Of a stretch of DNA of 64,000 nucleotides, positions 38,204 to 46,698 are shown piece after piece (within the stretch, counting starts at the first letter, position 1; each line of letters starts with the position of its first letter). The translations under genes were made by a program, and so were the position numbers. The notes below the pieces were generated by a model. It made no database searches. It worked only from the letters and a program-made list of their open reading frames with translations, and was not told the origin of the DNA. The stretch is from Betaproteobacteria bacterium (lineage in GTDB: Bacteria > Pseudomonadota > Gammaproteobacteria > Burkholderiales > Usitatibacteraceae), in NCBI GenBank assembly GCA_016711875.1, contig JADJSD010000003.1, positions 1,124,063 to 1,188,062 of the forward strand. Direction: 5' to 3'.

Positions 38204-40276
38204 ATGCCAAAAGTGCTTCGAGCGTTCGGAACCGCCGCGATCCTGCTCACGGCTGCCAGCCTCTCCCACGCCGTCACCCCTAAGACGAGCACCGATCCGC
38301 TGTTCGCCATCGACCTGAGCCGCAGCGCCATCATCGCGGACATCGTCAAGAGCTTCGAGGCGCCGGCCGGCAGCCCGGGGGCGACCCAGCTCAAGGAAAG
38401 GCTCGAGAAGCTGCGCGCCGACCGACTGCTCGCCGCGAGTCTCGCCTCCAGCCGCGTCTCGCTCGATGCCATCCTCGTCGAGGCCGAATCGCCGCAGTCC
38501 CCGACCTTCGCCTCGGTGCGCGAAAAGGCGCTGGGGGACACCAACCGGGACCTCGTCTACACCCCGATCGTCCCCTGCCCCATCGTCAACACCTTCACCA
38601 GTCCCATCGGGCGCCTGCCGGCGGCCAGCATCACGGCGTTCGACGCGATCGCGGGCGACTTCGCAGCGCAAGGAGGACAGAACAGCTGCGCCACGCAACT
38701 GCCGACCAACATGGCGGCCATCGCCGCGCAGATCGCCGTGGTCAGCCCCTCGAACGAAGGCTGGCTCAATCTCTGGCCCGTCGGGCAGACGCTTCCCAAC
38801 AACGTGACCCTCGGCTATTACCGCGACCAGGCCGGCGACCTGCCCAACATCGTCACCAACAGCGCGCTCGTGCCGCTTTGCACGAGCGCCTGCGCCGGCG
38901 GCAAGGAATTCAATCTCTATACGGCCTCGGAGGCCGTGGTGACCATCGCGGTGGTGGGCTACTTCGCACCGCCGCTGGGCGGCGCGCCGGGCGCCGGGAC
39001 GGTGACGAGCGTGGCGACGGGTACCGGCCTCACGGGCGGCCCGATCACCACCACGGGCACCATCAGCGTGGCCAACGGCGGCATCGGTTCGGCGCAGCTT
39101 GCGGACGGCGCCGTCACCTTCGCGAAGATCGCCGACGGCTCGGTGGGCCCGTCCAAGCTCTCCAGCGGCGGCGTCGGCCGCAACCAGGTCGATTCCTCCA
39201 CGGTACAACTGCGGCTGTCGGCGATGTGCACGCGCGGCGTGCCGCTCATCGGCATCAACCAGGACGGCTCGCCCATCTGCGACAACCCGGCGCGAACGCT
39301 CGCGTACGCCACCGCCCGCACCTCGGTGGCGATCCGCGCGGACGGCCGGCCGCTCCTGGCGCGCGACGGCGGCAACCTCTACGACTGCGCGGATGCCAAC
39401 TGCACCAGCGGCACCGAGATCAACCTCAACCTCGGCGGGGACGTCTCCATGGCCTTGCGGACCGACGGCCGCCCGGTGGTGGCCGTGGGCAACTCGTCCT
39501 CCCAGCTCCTCGCGATCTGCGGCGACGCCACCTGCAGCATTGCGGCGCCGGTGGTGGTGCGCACGCTGGATTCGGGGAGCATCGGGACGTTCTCCGTGCT
39601 GGCGCTGCGCGCGGACAACACGCCGCTCGTCAGCTATTTCGAGTTCTCCTCCGGCCAGACCCGCCTGTACGTCTGCAACGATCCGACCTGCGCGTCCGGG
39701 ACCATCCGCACGATCACCGCGAGCCCCAGCTACACGCCGAGCGCCATGCGCATCCGGCCCAACGGAACGCCCGTGATCACGCTGCGCAACTATTTCGGCG
39801 GCGGGCACGCGTTGTACGACTGCAACGACGCGGGCTGCAGCAGCGGGACGATCCGCGGGCTCGGCACCGGTACCTCGCTGCGCTTCCAGATGGGCCTCGC
39901 CGTGCGCAGCGACAATCGCGCGGTCGTCGTCAACTACGGGCCGGTGATGCACGACTGCGCGGACGCCGCCTGCACGACCAACACGGCCAGGCCGTTCGAC
40001 ACCGGGGAATCCGTATTCGCTTCGGCGGCGGCCATTCGCAGCGATGGGCGGCCCCTGCTGGCCTACGGCAGCGGCTTCGGCGGGGTCAAGCTGTTCGACT
40101 GCGCCGACGCCGCCTGTACCTCCGGAACGGTGCGGGCGGTCGACCAGCCGCAGAATTTCTTCAGCGACCAGGAGATCTCGCTGGCGCTGCGCCCCGACAA
40201 TCGACCGGTCATCGCCTACCCGACGGGTTCGTCGGGCGTGCGGCTGCTGATCTGCCAGTCCGTCACCTGCCAGTAG
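38204..40276 (+). CDS. Exported seven-repeat propeller-like protein, paralogue B
   Basis: 690 residues from ATG 38204, preceded by the same GACAGGGAGATC ribosome-site context as paralogue A. A signal peptide and the shared N-terminal domain (to about residue 255) are followed by a Gly/Thr-rich linker. Seven ~45-residue repeats come next, each with the pattern IRxDGRPLLA...LYDCADAxCTSGT. Each blade carries two cysteines about six residues apart. The repeat count of seven suggests a seven-bladed beta-propeller held by disulphides. Family unknown to me. Confidence 0.78.
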   Translation: MPKVLRAFGTAAILLTAASLSHAVTPKTSTDPLFAIDLSRSAIIADIVKSFEAPAGSPGATQLKERLEKLRADRLLAASLASSRVSLDAILVEAESPQSPTFASVREKALGDTNRDLVYTPIVPCPIVNTFTSPIGRLPAASITAFDAIAGDFAAQGGQNSCATQLPTNMAAIAAQIAVVSPSNEGWLNLWPVGQTLPNNVTLGYYRDQAGDLPNIVTNSALVPLCTSACAGGKEFNLYTASEAVVTIAVVGYFAPPLGGAPGAGTVTSVATGTGLTGGPITTTGTISVANGGIGSAQLADGAVTFAKIADGSVGPSKLSSGGVGRNQVDSSTVQLRLSAMCTRGVPLIGINQDGSPICDNPARTLAYATARTSVAIRADGRPLLARDGGNLYDCADANCTSGTEINLNLGGDVSMALRTDGRPVVAVGNSSSQLLAICGDATCSIAAPVVVRTLDSGSIGTFSVLALRADNTPLVSYFEFSSGQTRLYVCNDPTCASGTIRTITASPSYTPSAMRIRPNGTPVITLRNYFGGGHALYDCNDAGCSSGTIRGLGTGTSLRFQMGLAVRSDNRAVVVNYGPVMHDCADAACTTNTARPFDTGESVFASAAAIRSDGRPLLAYGSGFGGVKLFDCADAACTSGTVRAVDQPQNFFSDQEISLALRPDNRPVIAYPTGSSGVRLLICQSVTCQ

Positions 40277-40382
40277 GGTGTGCCGAGGGTACGGGATCCA
40301 CGCGAGCGGGCCGGCATAGGCCTCTATCGCCGCGATACACTGGGCTTCCATGGCCGGAAGCTCGCCCCGAAAGCGCAACCCG

Positions 40383-41636
40383 ATGAAACGCGCACTCGCC
40401 GTCACGGCAGTCGCGCTGCTCGCGGGCTGCGCCCTCGCACCACCGGCCCCCGACGACGGGAAGCTCGGCCGCGCCGAGGGCTACCCCGTCGGCACGGCGC
40501 GCACCTGGTTCACCGACGAATCGGTGCGCGTGGGCTCTTTCAGCGCGCAGGGCGAAATCCCGGGCATCGCCAATGGCCGCGCCAACGTCCTCGCCCCCGC
40601 CGCCAAGCCGATGCCGCTGCCGATCGCGAAGGCGGAGCCCGCCTACCGCTGGCGAACGGCCACCGAGCACGGCCTCACCGTCGACGACTACCTCGCCCGG
40701 CAACGCGTGATGGGCCTTCTCATCGTGAAGGACGGCGTGGTGCAGGTGGAGCGCTACCAGTACGAGCGCACGGCGCAGCACCGCTTCACCTCCATGTCCA
40801 TGGCCAAGTCGATCACCTCGCTCGCGGTGGGGATGGCGCTCGCCGAGAAGCGCATCGCCTCGCTCGACGACAAGGCGGCGAAGTACGTGCCCTCGCTCAA
40901 GGGAACGCTGATCGGCGGCACCTCCATCCGCCACCTGCTGCGCATGTCCACCGGGGCGAAGTTCACGGAGGAATACGACGGCAGGGACGACTCGGCCCGC
41001 TTCAACGGCGTGATGATCCGCGAAGGCATCGAGAAGGCGCTCGCGACCGTGGCCAACCGCGAGGCGCCTGCCGGCACGAAGTTCTCCTACGCGAGCGTGA
41101 ACACGCACGCGCTGGGGGCGGTGGTGAAGGGCGCGACGGGCCTGACGCTCTCGCAGTACCTCGAGCCGCGCCTGTGGCAGGCGATCGGCGCCGAGACCTC
41201 GGCCCTGTGGCGCGCGGATCGCACGGGGCTCGAGATCGCGGGCGGGCACTTCAACGCGACGCTGCGCGATTACGCCCGGCTCGGCATCGTGCTCGCGAAC
41301 GACGGCAGGCGGCCCGATGAGCCGGACCGCGCGCCGATCGTTCCCCTCGACTACCTGCTCGACGCGACGGACTGGCACCGCGTGCCGCCCGCTTTCCGGC
41401 CGGGCAAGGCGACGCCCTACCACGGCTACGGTTACCAGTTCTGGCTCTTCCCGGGCGAGCGGCGGCGCTTCGCGCTGCTGGGCGTCTACGGGCAGATGAT
41501 CTTCGTGGACCCGCAGGCGAAGCTGGTGATGGTGCAGGTGAGCGCGAACGCGACGCCGAGGTCGGGGCGCACGTCGCTCGCGAAGGAAGCGGATGCGTTC
41601 TGGCGAGGGGTGGTGGGGCACTACGGGGCCTGGTGA
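40383..41636 (+). CDS. Serine beta-lactamase-like lipoprotein hydrolase
   Basis: 417 residues, ATG 40383. Lipoprotein signal with lipobox LLAGC (C16). Beta-lactamase/class C penicillin-binding fold with the S139-M-A-K142 catalytic motif and YAS (KFSYASVN) downstream. These proteins are usually esterases or peptidases rather than antibiotic-resistance enzymes. Stands alone between unrelated genes. Confidence 0.85.
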   Translation: MKRALAVTAVALLAGCALAPPAPDDGKLGRAEGYPVGTARTWFTDESVRVGSFSAQGEIPGIANGRANVLAPAAKPMPLPIAKAEPAYRWRTATEHGLTVDDYLARQRVMGLLIVKDGVVQVERYQYERTAQHRFTSMSMAKSITSLAVGMALAEKRIASLDDKAAKYVPSLKGTLIGGTSIRHLLRMSTGAKFTEEYDGRDDSARFNGVMIREGIEKALATVANREAPAGTKFSYASVNTHALGAVVKGATGLTLSQYLEPRLWQAIGAETSALWRADRTGLEIAGGHFNATLRDYARLGIVLANDGRRPDEPDRAPIVPLDYLLDATDWHRVPPAFRPGKATPYHGYGYQFWLFPGERRRFALLGVYGQMIFVDPQAKLVMVQVSANATPRSGRTSLAKEADAFWRGVVGHYGAW

Positions 41637-41765
41637 CACAGGCCAACGGTCGCCCTTGCCACGGCTCCCACGCGGTGGCATCGTTGAATCGGCGCCCTTG
41701 GGGATGAGGCGGCCGTTCCGAGCACAGTTCAGCTCCAATCCCACCCTGAGAACCTTGCCCTCCCC

Positions 41766-42148
41766 ATGCCCCACCGCGTCATCTGGGAATCCAAGCAGTC
41801 CGTCTGGACGAAGTTCAGCGGGATCGTGACCTATGTCGAGACCCTCAACGCGACCAACGCGCTCTACAACAACCCGCGTTGCGACGACGTCCTTCACGCC
41901 TACTGGGATTTCACGGAAATCGACGGCTTCGTGGTCGACGAGAGCGAAGTCGAGGAGATGGCGAGCGTGGATAACGCCGCGAGCCTCTACTTGCGCCCCA
42001 TGAAGGTCGCCTTCATCCTGAGCGATCCGGACCTCGTGGCCCTGGCTGAGCAGTACATCGCGCAGATGCGCGACCTGGGCAGCCCCTGGAGAACCGGATC
42101 TTCCCGAGCATGGAAGACGCGCGGGATTGGATGGCCTCGACGCGTTGA
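41766..42148 (+). CDS. SpoIIAA/STAS-like small protein (frameshift)
   Basis: About 127 residues. It reads MPHRVIWESKQSVWTKFSG onward with a mixed alpha/beta pattern and MKVAFILSDPDLVALAEQY, resembling SpoIIAA-like or STAS proteins. The frame breaks at the GGG run 42077-42079; one more G continues the reading as PLENRIFPSMEDARDWMAS and a stop at 42146-42148. It overlaps the start of the pseudouridine synthase gene. Confidence 0.6.
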
Positions 42149-43098
42149 TCCCCGACGACAAGCTCCCGCCCACCCTCGCCGCCGTCGTGCGCGAGCAGTC
42201 GGGCATCCCGTGGTCCCGTGCGCGCCGCCTGTGCGAGGACGGGCGCGTCACCGTGGATGGCGTTCCTTGCCTCGACCCGGCGGCGCGCGTGAAGCCCGGC
42301 GCCGTGGTGGTCGTGAACGAGCACGCGCCCAAGCGGCGCAAGGGGCCGCTACCCGCGGAGGCGATCGTGTACGCCGACCGGGACCTCGTCGTGATCGACA
42401 AGCCGGCGGGCATGCTCAGCGTGGCCGACGAGGCCGGCAACAAGGACACGGCGGCCGACCACGTGCGCACCGAACTGCGCAGCCGCGGCGAGCGCGACCG
42501 CGATGCGCCGCTCGGCATCGTGCATCGCCTGGACCGGGACACGAGCGGCCTCATGGTGTTCGCGCGAACCGCGGAGGCCAAGCGCGTGCTGGCCGCGATG
42601 TTCAAGGCCCACGACATCGAGCGCGTGTACCACGCCATCGCCCACGGCAAGGTGCTTGCCGCGCGGGTGGACACGCACCTGGTGCTCGACCGCGGCGATG
42701 GCCTGCGCGGATCTCACGGGCACTACCGTCGCGCCAAGGAGGAACCCCCGGTGGAGGCGAGGCAGGCCATCACGTTCGTGAAGCCCCTCCAAGCCCTCGA
42801 AGGCGCCACGCTCGTCGAGTGCCGCCTGGAGACCGGCCGCCAGCACCAGATCCGCATCCACCTCGCGGAGCTGGGCAACCCCATCGTGGGCGAGCGGGTG
42901 TACATCCGGGACTACCGGGGAGCGAAGATCGAATCGGCGCGGCCGATGCTGCATGCGAGGAAGCTCGCGTTCGCGCATCCGCGTACAGGCGCGCCGCTAT
43001 CGTTCGAGCGGGACCCGCCGGAGGATTTCGAGGGGATGCGGCGGTTGCTGAAGGCGCGCGATGCGGAGCGGGGTCCGCCCGGCGCCATGCCAGCCTGA
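42127..43098 (+). CDS. RluA-family RNA pseudouridine synthase
   Basis: Converts uridine to pseudouridine in rRNA or tRNA. About 323 residues with an S4-like N-terminus (WSRARRLCEDGRVTVDG), the catalytic motif GIVHRLDRDTSGLMVFA, and the RQHQIRIHLAELGNPIVGE motif. No ATG fits; TTG 42127 (overlapping the preceding gene) or TTG 42145 are candidates. Convergent with the antiporter gene, six bases between stops. Confidence 0.9.
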   Translation: MDGLDALIPDDKLPPTLAAVVREQSGIPWSRARRLCEDGRVTVDGVPCLDPAARVKPGAVVVVNEHAPKRRKGPLPAEAIVYADRDLVVIDKPAGMLSVADEAGNKDTAADHVRTELRSRGERDRDAPLGIVHRLDRDTSGLMVFARTAEAKRVLAAMFKAHDIERVYHAIAHGKVLAARVDTHLVLDRGDGLRGSHGHYRRAKEEPPVEARQAITFVKPLQALEGATLVECRLETGRQHQIRIHLAELGNPIVGERVYIRDYRGAKIESARPMLHARKLAFAHPRTGAPLSFERDPPEDFEGMRRLLKARDAERGPPGAMPA

Positions 43099-43104
43099 GT
43101 CCGT

Positions 43105-44346
43105 TCAGGCAGCGCCGCGCATCGAGGCGCGCACCACGCGGCCGATCGTGAGCCCCTGCACGAGGATCGACGACACCACCACGCAGTAGGTCAGCGTGAG
43201 GATCGTGTCGCGCTCCGGGCCGGGGGGAAGCGACAACGCCAGCGCGACCGAAATGCCGCCCCGCAGGCCACCCCAGGTCAGCACGCGCCAGGATCCCGCC
43301 GGGAGCCCCAGCCGCTCGCCCAGCGCGCTCATCGGCAGGCCCACCGAGAGCCACCGGGCGGCCAGCGTCACGACGATCGCCACGCCACCGGCCGCCAGCA
43401 GCGAAGGCGAGATCGAGACCAGCAGGACCTCCATGCCGATGAGCACGAACAGCACGGCGTTGAGTATCTCGTCGACCAGCTCCCAGAACATGTCGACGTA
43501 GCGCCGGGTGACGTCCGACATCGCATCGGCGCGGCCGAAGTTGCCGACGATGAGCCCGGTCACCACCATGGCCAGCGGACCGGAGACGTGCAGGTGGTTC
43601 GCGAGCGCGTAGCCGCCCGTCACGGCGGCCAGGGTGAGCAGCACCTCGACCTGGTAGTTGTCGACGCTCTTCAGCAGGGTGTAGGTGAGGAACCCCAGCG
43701 CGGCGCCGAACACGATGCCACCGCCCGCGTCGCGCAGCAGCAGCATGCCCGCCGCCTGGGGCGTCGGCGGCACGCCGCTCGCGAGCATCTCGACCAGCAC
43801 CGCGAAGATCACGACGCCCACGCCGTCGTTGAAGAGCGATTCGCCGGCGATCACCAGCTCGAGTTGCTTGGGTGCGCCGGCGGACTTGAGGATGCCCATC
43901 ACCGCGATGGGATCGGTGGGCGAGATGAGCGCCCCGAAAACGAGGCAGTAGCCCAGCGCGAGCGGCAGCCCCGCCCACGCCAGCACCTGCCAGAGCCCGA
44001 AGCCCACCAGCAGCGTGGAAACGAGCGTACCCACGAGGGCCAGCCCTGCGACCGAACCGCGCTGCGCCTTGAGATCGCCGAGATTGACGTGCAGGGCCCC
44101 CGCGAACAGCAGCAGTGACAGCATGCCCTGCATCAGCACGTCGGAAAAGTTGATGGAGCGCAGCAGCGACTCCTCGTACTGTCGCAGGGCCCCACCCACG
44201 CCGGCCAGGTCGAGCGCGACGATCAGGAGGGACAGCAACAGCGCGATCACCATCACGCCGATCGTGGTGGGCAGGCGCACGAATCGGTGGTTGAACCACG
44301 CGAGCAGCGCGGTGATGACGAGGCAGGTGGCGGCGATGTCGAGCAT
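43105..44346 (-). CDS. Na+(K+)/H+ antiporter of the CPA1 (NhaP) family
   Basis: 413 residues, about 12 helices, ATG 44346. CPA1 landmarks are ALISPTDPIAVMGIL with the paired carboxylate region, GESLFNDGVGVVIF (the ND ion-binding motif) and WGGLRGGISVALALSLP. It exchanges Na+ or K+ for protons at the inner membrane. It may work alongside the Na+-NQR pump encoded elsewhere in the window. Confidence 0.92.
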   Translation of the reverse strand: MLDIAATCLVITALLAWFNHRFVRLPTTIGVMVIALLLSLLIVALDLAGVGGALRQYEESLLRSINFSDVLMQGMLSLLLFAGALHVNLGDLKAQRGSVAGLALVGTLVSTLLVGFGLWQVLAWAGLPLALGYCLVFGALISPTDPIAVMGILKSAGAPKQLELVIAGESLFNDGVGVVIFAVLVEMLASGVPPTPQAAGMLLLRDAGGGIVFGAALGFLTYTLLKSVDNYQVEVLLTLAAVTGGYALANHLHVSGPLAMVVTGLIVGNFGRADAMSDVTRRYVDMFWELVDEILNAVLFVLIGMEVLLVSISPSLLAAGGVAIVVTLAARWLSVGLPMSALGERLGLPAGSWRVLTWGGLRGGISVALALSLPPGPERDTILTLTYCVVVSSILVQGLTIGRVVRASMRGAA

Positions 44347-44378
44347 GGGTGTGTGTCGCAGTGGGGGCGATCCCCAAT

Positions 44379-44409
44379 GCAAAGCCCCGCGACTTTCGCG
44401 GGGCTTTGC
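44379..44409. repeat. 14-bp perfect inverted repeat (stable hairpin) in the antiporter 5' region
   Basis: GCAAAGCCCCGCGA - CTT - TCGCGGGGCTTTGC, a 14-bp stem with a three-base loop, about 33 bases before the antiporter start. Neither side has a T-tract, so a simple terminator is not well supported. It could regulate the antiporter mRNA. Confidence 0.75.
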
Positions 44410-44698
44410 GGAGTGGCCGCGTTGCCGCGGCATCCATTTGTCGCGTTACCGCGACGTAGTCCGGGCGTCGTTCACCGGCTTAAGGGTCGTCCTGTCGTGT
44501 GTGTCATCGATAGCGCACCTCCCTTGTCGTGGTTGGTCGGGGTACCGGGCCCGTTGCGGGCCCCGATACGCTTTGCAGCACCCACGAATCCACAGTACGC
44601 CCCGCGCGATCGATGAGCAAGGCCGAAATGCAGGCATTCCGCCGCCCTCTTCCGGGCACCTTCATCGCATCTTTCGGGTTCAGGCCCATACTTCCCGC
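44410..44698. other. Intergenic interval with no gene seen
   Basis: About 290 bases between the divergent antiporter and hydrolase genes. Short open frames only; no RNA gene recognised. The promoters for both sides must lie here. Confidence 0.5.
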
Positions 44699-45586
44699 AT
44701 GAAACCCCGAATGCCGTTGGAAGCCGGCCTGCCCCCCGCCCTGGAGGGCGAACGCATCCGCTTCGGCGGCGTGAACTGCTACGTGAAGGGGAGCGGCCCG
44801 CCCCTCGTCCTGGTGCACAGCATCAACGCGGCGCCGTCCGCCGCCGAAATGCGCCCGCTCTACGAGCACTACGGCGCGACCCGCACCGTCTTCGCCATCG
44901 ACCTGCCGGGATTCGGCCTCAGCGACCGGTCCGATCGCCTCTACACGCCGCGAGTGATGACGGACGCGCTGCATGCCCTGGCCGAGCAAGTGGAAGCGCG
45001 CTGTGGCGCCCTACCCATCGACGCGCTCGCCGCCTCGCTCGGCTGCGAATTCCTGGCGCGCGCGGCCGTGGAGAAGCCGGAACGATGGGGCCGGCTGGCC
45101 TTCGTGAGCCCGACCGGCTTGAGCGGCTCCACGCCGCGTCGGGGCCCGCCCGGCAGCACGCGGGCGATGCCGTGGCTGCACGGGCTGCTCGGCAACGCGA
45201 TGTGGAGCGAGGGGCTCTATCGCAGCCTCACCAAGCCCTCGGTGATCCGCTACTTCCTGGGTCGCACCTGGGGCAGCAAGTCCATCGACGAAACCCTGTG
45301 GGCCTACGACGTGCTCACGACCCGCCAGCCCGGCGCGCGATTCGCGCCGCTGCACTTCCTGTCCGGCGGCCTGTTCAGCCACGACATCCACGTCATCTAC
45401 GAAGCGCTCTCGCAGCCCGTGTGGATGAGCCACGGCGTGCGCGGCGATTTCACGGACTTCCGCGCCAAGCGGCTGGTGAAGGACCGCGGCAACTGGAAGA
45501 CGACGGTCTACCCGGCGGGCGCGATGCCGTACTTCGAGTTGCCCGCCGAGTTCTTCCGCGACTTCGACGCTTTCCTGGCGGGGTAG
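44699..45586 (+). CDS. Alpha/beta hydrolase
   Basis: 295 residues from ATG 44699. Oxyanion region PLVLVHSINAAPS, Asp-containing DLPGFGLSDRSD, and nucleophile elbow AASLGCEF where Ser replaces the strict GxSxG form (A-x-S-x-G). The final His is not certain. Soluble esterase or peptidase of unknown substrate. Its 3' end abuts a sulfatase remnant. Confidence 0.83.
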   Translation: MKPRMPLEAGLPPALEGERIRFGGVNCYVKGSGPPLVLVHSINAAPSAAEMRPLYEHYGATRTVFAIDLPGFGLSDRSDRLYTPRVMTDALHALAEQVEARCGALPIDALAASLGCEFLARAAVEKPERWGRLAFVSPTGLSGSTPRRGPPGSTRAMPWLHGLLGNAMWSEGLYRSLTKPSVIRYFLGRTWGSKSIDETLWAYDVLTTRQPGARFAPLHFLSGGLFSHDIHVIYEALSQPVWMSHGVRGDFTDFRAKRLVKDRGNWKTTVYPAGAMPYFELPAEFFRDFDAFLAG

Positions 45587-45605
45587 CCACCCAGCCGAAC
45601 CGGCG

Positions 45606-45684
45606 CCCAATCGTCCGGCGCCCCGGGCGGAGCTGGCCCTTGATGTAGCAGACGAAGCCCTCGCGCGGGGACTTCTCCGCAGCG
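45606..45684 (-). pseudogene. Remnant of an arylsulfatase 3' end
   Basis: 45606-45631 matches 52907-52932 and the following ~50 bases match 53146-53195, parts of the arylsulfatase gene at 52884-54238, in the same orientation, with the ~210 bases between them missing. It reads as EKSPREGFVCYIKGQL joined to PGAPDDW, against EKSPREGFVYYIKDQL and PGAADDW in the full gene. A leftover of a second, deleted arylsulfatase gene. Confidence 0.8.
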
Positions 45685-45708
45685 CGACCAACCGAATGGG
45701 CAAACGCC

Positions 45709-46626
45709 TCAGCGACGGGAACCTGTTCGCGCCGGAGTCCGACGGGCGCCGCGCTCGATGGGGCTCGCAAGGCCTCGCACGATCTCGAGAAAAGCCTCAA
45801 CCGCCCGCGCCGTCCGGCGCACCTCGAGGCACACGACGTGCGTCTCCGTCCAGACATCCACGTTCGACAGCGTGAGCTTGTGCAGGCGTTCGTCGTGGGC
45901 GAGGCCCGGCTCCGAGACGACGCCGATGCCGATGCCCTTGGCCACGGCCTCGCGGATCGCCTCGCGGCTGCCCAGCTCCATCACGACCCTCGGCCTGACG
46001 CCGGCTCGCGACAGCGCGGCCTCGAAGGCCTTGCGCGTGGTCGAGCCTTCCTCCCGCACGATCATCCGCTCGCCTTCGAGCTGCTCGATGCGGATGGAGC
46101 GTCGGCGGGCCAGGGGATGGTCCCGCGGCGTGAATACCACGACCCGGGACCGCCGGAACGGCACGCTGTGGAGCCGCGCATCGTCGGCGAAGTGGGCAAG
46201 CACGGCCACGTCCGTCCGGAAGTCGAGCAGTTCCCGGAGCACGGCCTCGGAGTTGCCGAAGCGCACCTGCACCTGCATCGCCGGATACTGGCGGCTGAAG
46301 CTCGCGATCATGTCGGTGGCGTCGAAGGGCCCCACCGCGCCGACCTTCAGCATGCCGGAACGCAAGTCGCCGGCGTCCTTCAGCAGGTGGAGCGCGTCGG
46401 CCTCGATGCTCGCGAGCGGCCCGGCCACCGCCAGCAGCCGCTGGCCGGTTTCCGTGAGCGTGACGCCGCGGCCGATCCGGTGGAACAGCTCCACGCCGTA
46501 TTGCGACTCCAGCAGGCGCACCTGGCTCGTGAGCGTCGGCTGGCTGACGTGCAACAGTCGGGCGGCCGCCGTGAAGCCGCCCGCCTGAGCCACGGCGAGG
46601 AAGGAACGCAGTTGGGTCAGTCGCAT
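45709..46626 (-). CDS. LysR-family regulator of the sulfatase cluster
   Basis: 305 residues. Classic LysR N-terminus (LRSFLAVAQAGGFTAAARLL, VSQPTLTSQVRLLESQYG) and effector domain. Divergent from the sulfatase gene with 72 bases between starts, so it probably controls the sulfatase-Bug-phosphoesterase operon. Confidence 0.9.
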   Translation of the reverse strand: MRLTQLRSFLAVAQAGGFTAAARLLHVSQPTLTSQVRLLESQYGVELFHRIGRGVTLTETGQRLLAVAGPLASIEADALHLLKDAGDLRSGMLKVGAVGPFDATDMIASFSRQYPAMQVQVRFGNSEAVLRELLDFRTDVAVLAHFADDARLHSVPFRRSRVVVFTPRDHPLARRRSIRIEQLEGERMIVREEGSTTRKAFEAALSRAGVRPRVVMELGSREAIREAVAKGIGIGVVSEPGLAHDERLHKLTLSNVDVWTETHVVCLEVRRTARAVEAFLEIVRGLASPIERGARRTPARTGSRR

Positions 46627-46698
46627 AGCTTTGCTCTATGGAAGTACACAAATAATTGTATTGGAGTTATGGAAGCCCCGCGGCAATACTGGGCCGCC

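Noticed and set aside
44379..44409. Hairpin as a rho-independent terminator
   Set aside because: No run of Ts on either side, and no gene ends just upstream in either direction.
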